Below, one piece after another: positions 23,273 to 34,690 of a DNA stretch of 64,000 bases (the first letter of the stretch is position 1; each line of letters begins with the position of its first letter). This DNA is from Letharia columbiana (taxonomy: Eukaryota > Ascomycota > Lecanoromycetes > Lecanorales > Parmeliaceae). The notes below the pieces were generated by a model, which did not search any database, was not told the origin of the DNA, and saw only the letters and a program-made list of their open reading frames with translations. Made by a program: the position numbers and the translations under genes. The DNA is taken from the NCBI RefSeq assembly GCF_014066305.1, contig NW_023501067.1, forward strand, positions 124,001 through 188,000, written 5' to 3'.

Positions 23273-24913
23273 ATGCCTAGCAAAGGCATCACAGTATACA
23301 GCTACATCTCCGTGGAAGGCTACAAAGTCGAATTCACCGCCCCCAAGACTTCTGTCCGAAACACAGCCGCGGACAATTTTACTGCCAAAGATCTCGAAGT
23401 CGAATCATCCAACATCGAAGGCATCCGTCATTATACCGGCCGCTTCGAATGGAAAGCCTTCGATCCCGACGGCAACATTGTCGGCAGCAGATACAATGAC
23501 ATCAATAGTCTGACTGGCAATCTGGAGGGCGGGAGCATGACTTCTACCGTATGCGCCCTCTTTCACAGACATGCATACAGCGAAGTACTTGCTGACGAGA
23601 GATAGGCAGAGTTCGCCCCAATCGTCACGGACGCCGTGGTCATAACCTTCGGCTTCTACGACGCCGGCCACGGCGAAGCTGGTCTCACTAATCACGACCA
23701 ATGCTACGTAACTATCTGTTCAACCAGCAACAAAGCATGGATGGGTGCCGTAGCTCCGCCGGGCTCACCCCAGGCCCAACACCCATTCTCCCGCTTCGTA
23801 CTCGCAGCACCGCACGATAACGGTATGAACAGTATGCAACAAGCCGACGCAGTGCTCTCTTCGGTCAATAGTGACATGGTAGCCGACCTGCGCAAGATTG
23901 TGCCCGGACTGCACCACTTTCCCCACATCCCCGACGAGGCACTCGTGCATATGCTACCAAACATTGTGTACGGCGTGTCCATTACGCAAAAGAAGCAGGT
24001 TCCTGTGATGCTTACCCTCGGAGCAAGGTACTTTGAATTCCGTCCCGCGGAGCTTCTACCCGCGTTCCAGAAAGTATCCAAATTACCCAACAAGTTCTAC
24101 TTCCAGCATGCGTGCATCCCCGGGCTAGCATTTGACGAGTTCCTCGACGATCAGGTCCAGTTCCTGGATGCTAACCCCACGGAGATAGTCACGCTCCATA
24201 TCCGCTACGACAACATCATCAAAGAATGTAAAAAGCCCACCGAAGAAGAAATCCACCAGGCCCTCAACTCCGCATGCGCCAGAGCCCAGAATGCTAAACT
24301 GACCTGGGGCCACCGGGAATGCTTCAGCAAGCCAATTGACACCCTCCGCTCGACCGGCCAACGCCTCATCGTCGTAATCATGGCCGAGAAATACGACTCC
24401 TGGACCGCTTCAGCCTACGCCACCTTGAAAGCGGATCCCATACTCGGGCGCTTCGAGTCCATGAACACGGCCGGCCAAGAATCGACCGACATAACCGTGT
24501 TGCAATGCCAAGCGACATCGCAGAGTATCAAAGAGGTCTTAATTTACAGCGTCGTGAGCGCGAACGCGGCATCGAGTTGTCTGACTAGCACGAAAGGAGC
24601 GTTGGACATGCAGACGCTGCCATGGATCCGGGCGAATGCACTGGATAGGTTGCAGGCGGAGAAGACGATTGTGATTATGAACGATTTCATTGACGGGGCA
24701 ACGACGGATACGAGTATTGAGTTGTCGAGAAAGAGGTTGGGCGTTGACACTCTACGCGATGTAAATTCAGCGGATGGTCAGGGTGCAGCGAGTCGAGATG
24801 AACAGGGGCAGGAAGCCTTAGTCCGGCCATTCCAGGAGGCTTCAGTTGAAGACAAAGCGATACAAAAGAGGCCGATTGAAGACTCAGCTCCGATGCCTGG
24901 CAGGTTTGACTGA
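23273..24913 (+). CDS. PLC-like phosphodiesterase (PI-PLC X-type TIM-barrel) protein
   Basis: Predicted phosphodiesterase with a PI-PLC-like barrel, 527 residues. Exons 23273-23548 and 23606-24913 join in phase; the intron is 57 bp. The N-terminal ~150 residues form a separate beta-type domain, with no signal peptide. The catalytic-type His is in LAAPHDNGMNSMQQ and the second His in YFQHACIPGLAFDEFLDD. The order matches the first and second catalytic histidines of the family. ARYFEFRP corresponds to the conserved barrel strand after the first His. Fungal members are varied, and the substrate (phosphoinositide, GPI or other phosphodiester) is unknown. The gene stands head-to-head with the NACHT receptor, which may indicate co-regulation (inference). 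Confidence 0.82.
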
Positions 24914-25231
24914 ACCGAGACACTCGTGCTGGATACCACAATGTCGAATTTGGATAACCGCTCATGCCTCTTCATCGACGAAACTTACTTTTTCACATGC
25001 CCTTGTCACATACTTAGTCAATCTGAACAAGATTTTGGAAATTTGCAAGATTCCCAGCGCCGCCACTCACATAAGCGAATCCTACAAGCTGAAGTAGTCT
25101 CCAAGAATTTAATAACAGACTAACAGACATGTAAAGTCGAAACCACAATCCAGAGAAATCCCGCTACGATCCCACCCCAACACCCTCTCGCAAAGTCAAG
25201 CTACGTACAGTATAGCCCTCCCACGCAAGCA

Positions 25232-26345
25232 CTACCAAACCCTATGACCCTTCTTATCATACCGCACGAGTGGCAAGTCATCCATCGTGAAATATTTCCT
25301 CCCGGGGGCCGGAGCCTCGGTCCCAGCATCCCGGCCCGCCGGATGTTTCCTCTTGCCTCGAGTCGCACTCACCGGAAGCTTGGGTGGGGCCATGGAAGAA
25401 GCGGGCTTGCTGGGTGGTCCCATGGAGGTCGGTGGTGTGCTGGGCGGTGCCGTAGAAGGAGATGGTATGCTAGGCGGTCCGACCGAAGACGAAGGTCTGT
25501 GGACCTCGACGACGTCCTTGCTGTTGTCCTCGGCGTCGCTGTCGCTGTCGGTGTTATATTCCGGCACGAGGTTAGTTACGGTTTTCCCGGTCGAAGAGGT
25601 CGCGGGGTGGTTGGATCGGACGTGGCTAGTGCGGTCGTCGGTCGAAGGGGCAGAGTGAATCTGTTGGCTTTGAAGAATAGCGTTCTTCTCCTTGCCCTTC
25701 ACCACAGCCTCCGTCTCCTTACCTGTCTCCGCACCCTGACTGTTCCTCCGGTCAAGCAAACTGTTATCCTGGGGCACATACATGGTCTTACCCAACTGCG
25801 TGTGTCTCTGCGCAATCTCTCTGCCCTCTGTCTCGATATCCTCAAACGCTTTCGGTTTCCCTTTCAAGCACCCCGCATCCACCAACCTTTCCAACATTCC
25901 CTGAACCCAGAACAGGCTTCTAGATTTCCGATTATCCGGCACACTAGTGGAAGGACTAGAAGAAAGCAGTGTGTCGTCCAGCTCCTTTAGGTTTTTGACT
26001 TCAGCGATCACCAGCCAACCGAGCATATTTTCCTGGTCTCGGAGTCTGCCTTGATGTGCTTCGAAGCGGCAACGATTACCTCTACCGTGGCCAAGTCGCC
26101 AGAGCAACAGGTACTCTTGTTCCTCCGAAGCACCTTCTTTCTTCGCGGGGTAGACTATGAAGGACCATCTGTAATCTTCTTCATTAACATCTGTGTTGGA
26201 GTAGATTCCGATGAAGAGAAGCGGAATTCCGACGAACGGTGAGTCGAAATTGGCGGTAGTCCTTGCATCAAAGGTTGGCGTTGTATTTCTTTGGCAAGAC
26301 ACAAGATCAGGACAGGGCTTGGTCTACTCACCTATCTTTAGACAT
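25232..26345 (-). CDS. Conserved fungal protein, DUF6914-like, with long Ser/Pro-rich tail
   Basis: 347 residues of unknown function. I place the start at 26345: a 14-nt first coding exon (26345-26332, MSKDR) is followed by a strong donor GTGAGT. A 70-bp intron then joins it in phase to exon 26261-25232. The alternative start at 26302 would lie inside that intron. The N-terminal half matches the fungal pattern of hydrophobic strand (GIPLLFIGIYS), W-S-F-I-V, LGWLVIAEVKNLKELDD, and LFWVQGMLERLVDAGCLKG (DUF6914-like). The C-terminal ~180 residues are low-complexity, with a PPS-type repeat, then a conserved-looking end KYFTMDDLPLVRYD. Likely intracellular; the tail may be for binding partners. 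Confidence 0.68.
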
Positions 26346-29303
26346 CTTGACTGTTTTGGGGGATGGGAAAGAGGTGAGCGATGATGAGCCCTTTTATGTA
26401 GTACACAGCCTACCCATTTTGTATTCGTGTCACATCGGACAGCTCTTCGCTTCAATTTGAGCCGCAAAGGATCATTGTACTCACCCGAATGCCATCGTGA
26501 CCCAGAGGCCTATCAGAATCATGTTCATAGTCTGATAATGACATTCCTTTTCGCCTTCCCGCAGCTTCAGGCGGTCACGCAAGCCCGAAGCCGAGTTGAC
26601 GGCAGCCAGCAATTGTACACGGGCATGTCTGAGATTACTGTTTAGCATCAGACACCCTTGACTTATCGTCGAAGCTAAATCTACGAAAAGTCTTTTCGCG
26701 TGAAGTAGCGTGCTCGGAAAGCCAGTATGCGCGAGAACCAACAATGTCAGTACATCAATTGAACATCCGAGTTGTCACTTCCATGGAATGCTGACCGAGC
26801 TGCACTGCAGACAAATTCCACTGATACAGACATACTTGAATTATCGAGAGGCAGAATCGTCTCTCTCAATCTTGACGAGGGAGTAGCAACAATCCTTCGT
26901 ATCTTCAAAGCCCAGGATGATGTTGGCGGATTTAAGATCTGGGCTTATACTGTCAGCGCTTTTTGTAACAGATGCAACTCGCCATCCCTTGACCGTGTGT
27001 AATACGTGGCACTCCATACGAAGAAACTTGAGACGTTATAGGATAGGCTTCAAGCAAGCCTTGACGGTGATTGGCGACAAGCCTTCTGGGCCAAGACGTC
27101 GGCCTATTAGCCCATTACTTCTCTTTATGGTTCGAACGCCAAGAGTAAGTTTTCTCCAAAGGTTCCATGAATGGGATAGTACTGTATCAATCTAGTATAA
27201 GGTGGACCTCTACAATTCCACTGCATTCGAGATACGCTGAGATATGGCAAGCTCTGTTTCAGCGGCTTTGCAGTCGCCCGTAAAACAAGTGAAGACTTCA
27301 AAAGCCACACAGCGCTCTGATTGCCATAGTAATCTGGGGAAAAATGGCTCAGTACACCATCAAGTCACCAGCTTTTGAACATCCTTAGCTAGCCAGACGG
27401 TGGAGCCAGTACCGTAGCCAAGCTTGGAAAGACGCTAATATCCGTTAATTTGTCTCTTCAATGTGGGCTGAACAGATTTTTCTCGAATCATTGTCAGGGT
27501 TTCCTTCTTCGTCCAGACGATCTTCGAGGCTTTAGACGACGAACGCCTTGCTTGGCATAGTCGAACACCCGTCCCGGAGCAGAAGTAGTCAGCGTGCGAT
27601 CACGAAGCTTATGCCTTAGAGATTCGGAATGCTTCTAGTTGGAGTGTCTCTCCTGCGAGAGAGAGGCTGACCGCGTAAGACTGCCTATCCAAGATATCCG
27701 CGTGCTTGAGGCTGTTTTCAACAAGGGCGAACCAGTGATTCCCGGACCGGCCGCCAGACATGCATGGTCGTGGATTCTGCGGTCTGGAAGGCAGAAGCCA
27801 CTCCTTTAGTATGTTTAAAGGTTCCAGTACTGTCTTTCCTTTGCCCTTCGGAGTATGGAGATTATCAGACCGCACAGGAAAGACGACGAGGAAGCCGCCG
27901 TTTTTGCTCATGGACTTTCAGCTCCGTACTCACTTGCTCCTCCAGTTCAGAATCCCAACCTCAGAAAGCAGATAATATCGCTTAAACTGCACAAGAGGCT
28001 ATGACTTGAGTATTGGTTGTGGTGGGAGAAAGTGACTTTTCTCGGCACCACGCACGGTCAGATTGTGCGCCAAGGCTTCCGGTCACGTGCCTTGTGGCGT
28101 TAGCCACAACTCGACTCCCCAAACCTTCATTCCTTTCACTCTCTAATACGAACCTTTTTCAAATCGAGCGGCTGTAAACCAAGTAGGTCTTCCAGATCTG
28201 TGAAGTCAGACTACGCTTTTGCCATTGCTCCGACGCCTCTCGTGGGCTTGAAGCCTCGAAATATCTCCACGAAATCCTTACTTGATCGAGCAAGCTTGAA
28301 TCCAAAGTGTAAGACTAATGCTGGTATCTATTAGGAACAGGGCCTCATCTTATTTTATTTCGGGCCTATCCAACTACGGCGGAACCTCGTCGCCGGTCCC
28401 AGTCCCAGAGAACTGCCCACGTCCGATTGTGACTAGGATTGGATTTCTAGTACTATGTGGAATCACTTTGACGAGAATAAATAGAAAGACAGCGGAAATA
28501 AAAATACCAACGCCAATGAAAATTCCATTGAAAAGCCCCGAGGAGAACTTTTCATTCGCTGAGGATGTCTCATGAAAAATACCATCATCGTATCATGGCG
28601 TTTGCAAGAACAAAGCACATTCGGGGGTTTACAGTACCACAATAATCGAGCTATGAAGGTACATTTGAGCCGTAAAATAATATGTAAACCTTCAATCATA
28701 CTACACAGAAAGAGAAAACGAGCCTGAAGCCATCAAGCCTTGTCTCATTTAAGTTTTTCCTCAAGGCACGGGGCGTCCATTGCAGCTGCAGCTCGGCTTG
28801 GACTACTCCTCTATTACCTAAAGCATCTCGTTCCATACTCTACGGTTTTTTCTCGTTTCTGTGGCTTGCAGAAAGACAGATTCTAGACTCCAAGCCTTCG
28901 TCGCGGTATGCTCTTCCATGTGGCCCTCACGCGGAGTTTGTCATGTCTGCTAATGCATGGCAAGATAGCACATGGCATGTTTCATCTATCAACGCCGTGG
29001 CAACTCTCACGCCGCAAAAGTTCGCCAAGCCTTCTCTTCTATCGAAACCGCTCAGTATTCGGAATTCCTAATTGGTGTCTAGACCGCGCCAGCTTTCCAT
29101 CGGAGAGCCCCGTATGACTTCGTCTCTTTCTATAAGAAGGGCATCCAAGTCCCCAACAATCCGCTTTTCATCATCACAAGTCACCAGGAGATTAAGAACC
29201 AATACCCTCATTCTACTATAGAAAGACCCTGAATATCTTCGGCATTTATCTCAAATACCACAATCTCTTAGAAGAACACTCCTTTACTTTCAAATCTCCT
29301 AAC
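26346..29303. other. Long interval (3 kb) without a resolved gene; membrane-protein fragments on minus strand
   Basis: Coding-like minus-strand stretches are seen but cannot be joined. One is 26481-26744, with a C-terminal hydrophobic segment MILIGLWVTMAFG followed by a good donor GTGAGT. Another is ~27225-27300 (helical, AETELAISQRISNAVEL). A third is ~28378-28577, with a single membrane-spanning run IFIGVGIFISAVFLFILVKVI and a short tail ending in a stop. They may be pieces of one or two genes with small exons, or decayed sequence. Nothing was recognised between 28.6 and 29.3 kb. Confidence 0.35.
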
Positions 29304-30288
29304 ATGCGTTCTACAATCATCCTATCATCTCTCGCCAGCCTCGCTGCCGCCGCACCTGCTGCAGCGCCAAGTCCAGCACCCAGCAGCTCGTCTTGCGCGT
29401 CGCAGACAGCACAACCAGGAGGCTACGGTCCCAAGTCGACTAACCCTGACACAGCCGAAGCCTTCCTTGCCAACCAAGTCTATTCCGTACGTGTATTTCC
29501 ACCCTTCAATGACTTGCGCTTGACTAATAGCTATTCAGAATGCCGCTTCAAGCGCCGTCACACCACCCGGCTACGCACAATCCTTCGTGAACCTCCAAGC
29601 CGCGACAACCACCAGCAACTACCTGACATACTATGACCTCCAAAGTTACGACCCGTCCGTCTGCAAGGCCAAATGCGACGCAGTGACCGGATGCACGGCA
29701 TTCAACCTCTACTTCGAGCGAGATCCCAGCGTTCTCCCCGACGCATCCGCATGCCCGAACCCATCCAGCTTCACAAATGTCAAATGCAGTCTCTGGGGCA
29801 CCGCCCTCACATCCGCCACAGCTACCAACTCGGGGCAATACCGCGCCTCATTCCACGTCGTGATCGCCGGATCGAACGGCTACAACAAACTCCCGCCCGC
29901 ACAACCCGGATTCGACGGCCCAACCCCCTTGACCGGCGCCATCATCGCCCCCGACGGCTCCACCTACATCGGCGTGCGCTTCCAAGCCGGCAGCACTCTG
30001 AACACGACGTTCTGCGCCTCCGAATGCGCCGCCACGACCGCCAACGACCGCTCTACCCCAAAGGCCGACGGGACCTACATGCCATGCAACTTCTTCAATG
30101 CCTGGGTCGGGGTTCTCGGGGGCGTCGTTGACGGCACGCATTGCGCTGAGTACACCCAGCCGTGGGGCAAGCCGTATGACACCAACTACGGACAGATGCG
30201 AGGCAACCAGGTCTACAGTGTGACGCAGAGCTATGGATACTCGCTGAACCCCCAAGACTCTGGGAAAGTGAGCGCGACGAACGCGTAG
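29304..30288 (+). CDS. Secreted protein with PAN/apple-like cysteine pattern
   Basis: 310 residues; exons 29304-29486 and 29539-30288, intron 52 bp, in phase. The N-terminus is a clear signal peptide (MRSTIILSSLASLAAAAPAAA), then a Ser/Pro/Ala spacer. The mature part has paired cysteines in a context seen in fungal PAN-like secreted proteins (CKAKCDAVTGCTAFNLYFER). A second similar block follows (TTFCASECAATTANDR, then MPCNFFNAW). No GPI-like hydrophobic C-terminus is present. Strong C-ending codon bias in the body suggests good expression. Homologues are common in plant-associated and saprotrophic ascomycetes; function is unknown, and wall or surface carbohydrate binding is plausible. Confidence 0.85.
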
Positions 30289-31481
30289 GGGACGAGGCTC
30301 TATTGATAAGAAATACTGAGAAGAGAGACCTCCAGGAAGATTGTAAATGGAAACATTCCGAGTAGTTTTTGCTGGAGTTCTGCAGTCTGTTTTGGCATTT
30401 ATACTTTGGCACATCGCGTACGTAGAGCTTGGGCGTCATTTATCAGGGTCTTTGCTAGGGTATGTACACTATGAAAGAGCAGTGATGTTTGTCCAGTTTC
30501 ATAGATGTCATTCAAACCAACTCGTCTAGTTTCACGTCTCACAATCGACGTTGTTTGCTTGCCATTCACCATGTTCCGGACCACATATGCGTGCCGACCT
30601 TGCGCTACAACAGTATTTGTTCCACGCACTTACCTCGTTCCACGTTACGATCGGAACACTGTACGCAATCTTTCTCATACCAGCCATAGCTAGCAAGTCA
30701 TGTGCGTGGCATATCTTCGCGCGACCTATTTCGAAATCTTCCACGCAACTCTATGCTTGCCAACAATTCTGATAGACGAATCCTATTTTGACACGCAAGG
30801 GAAGATAAGAGCAAAACGACGTCAGAGATGACCGGGTGAGACTACCGATCTTGCTGACAACTCACCTCGAGAGAATGATAGACCCGATAGACCTCTCCAA
30901 AGCCATCGGAATTGTAGTTCCCCAACACGAAATCGAGGAAGCTAGGCAAGATAACGCGCCGACCAATGGCGAGAACGGCAGAGGTTCTGTGAGTGCAGAT
31001 TTTATATCCCACTGGAGCTCCTCACCTTCATTGGGATACTGTCGGGCCAAATCGGAGACGGTCTTCATCATAACTGAACCAGTGTTCCGAGGACGTGGGC
31101 CAGACACGCTAGTGCAGAAGCTTCATGGATTTACACTCGTCCTATACGGTCGATGGGCCGACGAGGAGATGAGGCGATCGAAAAGAGGACGAAACATAGC
31201 CTCCTTCAAGGCTTGTTCTGCTCTTCTTTTCAGATTTAACTCTCGGATTCCCAGCATACGGTTAGTATACCCTGGACTTGCCTCTGCAACCGGTATTCGA
31301 GCTTCTCTATCATCAGAGATCCTCCATCTTCTAGCAGTCTTACAGCACACTCCCTTTCCCTGACCCATACACCTTGCGGGTAGACTCTTGCATCTCTGTG
31401 GATTCCGCAAGCCTTGCAGCCATAAACATAGCAAGTCTCCTTGGTGTTTCAGACCAGATCTGTATCCGGGCAATCAACGAT
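30289..31481. other. Intergenic region with weak minus-strand coding traces
   Basis: No gene is supported. Minus-strand frames at 31107-30862 (hydrophobic end) and 31473-31123 (basic, contains RMLGIRELNLKRRAEQALKEAMF) look partly protein-like. They lack a start, splice continuity and family resemblance. Confidence 0.3.
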
Positions 31482-32389
31482 ATGGATAAGAAGATGTCAG
31501 GAATATCGAAACCTGACACGGATATTTCAAAATTGTCTGGAAAATCGAAACATACGGAGGCCCTTGCTATCGCTCCAGAAACAGTACAACTGGTCTGGAA
31601 CTATAGCAAGATGTCAGTAACGGAAGTACCAGACCACTGGATGGATGTGGTAAGTCTTCGAAATTAGATAAGACACCTCTAGCAGGCTGCAGATAGCTGA
31701 CGGTCTCCTTGCAGCTCAAAAAGCACCAAACAATTGGCGCTAATCCCAGCCTTTGGCTGGCATGGTTTGCCGATTGCACCATCATCCAGAGCCCCGTCTA
31801 CAAGAAAATGAAGGCTCGAATGCTGAAAGGAGAGAAGCTATTGGAGCTGGGTTGTGGTTTCGGGCAAAATATGCGCAAACTTTGTGTCAAAGGCGTAGCA
31901 GCTGAAGACCTCTTCGGGTTTTACACGGATAGGATCCTCATAGAGGCTGGATACGATCTTTTTGTGGATCGAAGCACGCAGATGACTTTCTTCACTGGAG
32001 ACATCGTAGCCGGGACATTCGAATTCGAGCGCTTTCACGACAAATTCAACATCGTCTTCGCAAGCATGTTCTTTCACCTTTTCGATTGGACTGAGCAGGT
32101 TGCTATAGCGAAGCAAGTCGTCAACTTCCTGCGAAAGGAACCGGGGTCGATGATTTTCGGGCAACAAATTGGTCACATCAAGCCTGGGTTGTACCAAGTC
32201 GGAAGAGAATCCGCAGGCTATGCGCACAACACTGCCACCCTACAGCAAATGTGGGACTTGGTTGGCAGCGAGACCAAATCGACTTGGCATGTGCAAGGTA
32301 TTATGGATGTCAATGATAACATCGCTGCCCTCACCCAGGATGATAACACGCGTTGCCTGCGATTCTGGATCCGCAGGTTATGGAACTAG
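31482..32389 (+). CDS. SAM-dependent methyltransferase (fungal secondary-metabolism type)
   Basis: 280 residues; exons 31482-31649 and 31715-32389, intron 65 bp, in phase. It is a class I methyltransferase: motif I is LLELGCGFGQ, the following acidic loop is LFGFYTDRILIEAGYDLF, and motif II/III is FNIVFASMFFHLFDW. EPGSMIFGQQIGH is the next conserved strand. This arrangement resembles the small stand-alone methyltransferases found in fungal polyketide and meroterpenoid clusters (AusD-like family). No backbone enzyme is in the window, so a biosynthetic role is not shown. It lies just left of the large mutated AT-rich block. The start MDKKMSG is the first ATG after an in-frame upstream stretch that does not resemble the family. 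Confidence 0.82.
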
Positions 32390-32967
32390 GATAGCAGAAT
32401 GCTTGGAGGCTTGCTTTTCTGTCCCTTACAGAAATAGGTTGGTCTGAAGATAGCAAGGAGCTCTATGAATCAGTGTAGAGACCCTCTTTTTGACAGGAGT
32501 CTATCGAACCATCCTCCCTTGTCTACGGCGTTTTCTTCATAATATTCAATCACTCCTAGAAGCAGGATCCTTCGATCTTGGAGTAGCCTCATTGCAGCGG
32601 AGATATCCATTCGCTTAAGTTTCTAAAAGATTGCGAAGCATGTAAGTCGAAAGAAGAATTCATGTTGAGGAACAGAACTCAGTGGATGGAAGGGTTTGAG
32701 CCTCGCGACTGTTGAAGTTGGATGTCACGGATGTGATGCCTCCATTAGGCGAAGAGTAAGAGGATTTCGGCGCCTAAAGGACAACCCAAGAAGGTGCCGC
32801 AACTACATTTGTGCATGCATAAAGCGAGCATAACATATCGGCCAGCCGCTAGTAGCCCTACAGCCTTGGCATCCTTGTTTCAACTGCTTATTATAATATG
32901 TGCTAGGGCGCGAGACTATTTAGTAGTAAAAAGCTTATCGAGTTACGTAATATAGATATAGACTTAA
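32390..32967. other. Intergenic flank running into AT-rich block
   Basis: 3' flank of the methyltransferase, without a gene. Composition shifts to AT-rich after about 32885. Confidence 0.4.
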
Positions 32968-32976
32968 ATATAGTCT
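32968..32976. repeat. Left target-site duplication, 9 bp (ATATAGTCT)
   Basis: ATATAGTCT immediately precedes the left inverted end of the 32977-33957 element. The same nine bases follow its right end at 33958-33966. Confidence 0.65.
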
Positions 32977-33957
32977 TTGCCTCAGTCCCTCAGAACGTGC
33001 CAAGATCGCTAAGCCCCTTTGGGTTAGCTCGCCTCGCTAAGCCCCTTCGGGTTAGCGCCTTCTACTACTACGGAACTTGAAGAAAGCACGTCTAAGGGCA
33101 AATCCTAATCTTACGCGTAGATCCGGCTTATTTCTAATAAAATACAAGGAATCCCGTATAATTTCGCATTTTTGACTTAAGTACAAATTTTAACTACGTA
33201 TTTTGAATGTATTAAAATACGTTAACAAATTAACGCGTGTCGTCGAGTATTTACAACACACACATACATATATAAATATATATACGCGTACGCACACATA
33301 AGTAAATCATTGACTTTTCTCTATTCTTCTCCGTTACTCTCTGTTTTTCTCTATTCTTCTCCATTTATTCTTCTCTATTTCTTTTAAAAAAACTTGCGCG
33401 CATTGCGGTAATTTTTTGGCATTCTTAACATACAAATTCCTTAGCATTCTTAGCATTTTAAAGCTAAATCAGCCTCGAATACCAACGCACCACAATTCAC
33501 TTATTTATTTACGTCAAATACGTGCTCCGGAGGCTCATACATACATACGAATCTTCCGACAAAGAAATCTCGAGCCAGTCGATTATTGTTGTTGTTGCGC
33601 AATACTCAAAATTCGGTATCAGTTCTAACAATTTTTGAATGCCCATGTCAACGTCGCTGGATTCTCGAGGGATGATCTTGAAAAATGGCGTATTCGATAG
33701 AGAAGATATAAAATAATTAGCTTATATCGAGAAATAGATTATTTTAATAGAAATTTAAATCGCAATCGTGCCTTAAAGATGATTATTCATGAAAAAAAAA
33801 TATAAGCTCAAAATTTATATAGGACGTACGCCAAAATAGTGCGGATCTGATAAGATTACGGGGTTTTACACTCAGATCTACCGTCGTTTAACTGCGAAGT
33901 TAGTAAGCTAACTCGAAGGGGCTTAGCGATCTTGGCAGATCTAAGGGACTAAGGTAA
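32977..33957. mobile_element. 981-bp non-autonomous DNA transposon-like element with ~54-bp terminal inverted repeats
   Basis: The left end (from 32977) starts TTGCCTCAGTCCCTCAGA. The right end read inward on the minus strand (from 33957) starts TTACCTTAGTCCCTTAGA. Both continue with TGCCAAGATCGCTAAGCCCC and match over ~54 bp with few differences, most of them C/T or G/A transitions. The 9-bp duplication fits a Mutator-like (MULE) insertion better than hAT (8 bp) or Tc1 (TA), but this is inference. Inside are CA/TA simple repeats (33258-33300) and a pyrimidine-rich stretch with repeated TCTCTATTCTTCTCC (33317-33386); no transposase is encoded. It is less mutated than the DNA to its right and seems to have inserted into an already AT-rich region. 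Confidence 0.72.
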
Positions 33958-33966
33958 ATATAGTCT
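33958..33966. repeat. Right target-site duplication, 9 bp (ATATAGTCT)
   Basis: Exact copy of 32968-32976, directly after the right inverted end. Confidence 0.65.
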
Positions 33967-34450
33967 ATTTTAATTTTTTTATCTTTATAACTAATAATAG
34001 TAATCGAAATTATATCTAGATCTTATAGTATAATAGAAAATTATTTTAAAAACTATATATTTTATAACTAGTAACTAGTTACGTAACTAGTCTAATTTTA
34101 AATAAATAAGTTTAAATTTATTAAAATTTTATATATATTAAAATTTTATAATAATTTAAATTATTAAGTCTATAATATACGTAATTACATATCTACTATA
34201 TATAAAAAACTCTCTCTATATTATTCGTATTTATCTAATATTTACTATATCTTACTTACTAATATACTTTTAAATAAATCTATAGATATTCTTTTTTTAA
34301 TATTCTAGAGCTATAGTACGTATATATAATCGTAGAATATATTTATACGTATTATAATATACTTTTATATATTATAACGTATTAAAATATACTAGAATAT
34401 ACTTTTAATATATCGAAGCGACGATATAATATAATATAATAGAAAGTTAC

Positions 34451-34690
34451 GACGACGATAAGATATAGTAAATATCTTTATAAAGTATATTCGATAATAG
34501 ATAAGATATATATATCGCTTTAATTAAGATAGTAGACGATTAAGTAAAGTAATAAGAATATATTAACATTAATTCGAATAGCGAAAATTTCGAATATAGT
34601 AAAGAGCTACGGCGACGATAAGATATAGTAAATATTTCTATAAAGTATACTTAGTAGTAGATAGAATATATATATTATTTTAATCGTAAT
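34451..34690 (+). repeat. Imperfect direct repeat, ~80-bp unit at 160-bp spacing
   Basis: Units beginning at 34451 and 34611 share the word CGACGATAAGATATAGTAAA, followed by AT..CT/TATAAAGTATA and further similarity to the tract TATATAT. They are probably subterminal or regulatory repeats of a dead element. Confidence 0.6.

Noticed and set aside
25244..25990. 248-residue plus-strand frame
   Set aside because: Antisense to the Ser/Pro-rich tail of the DUF6914-like gene; no independent support.
33416..33628. 70-residue frame inside the inverted-repeat element as a possible transposase
   Set aside because: No catalytic or DNA-binding motif; the element looks non-coding.
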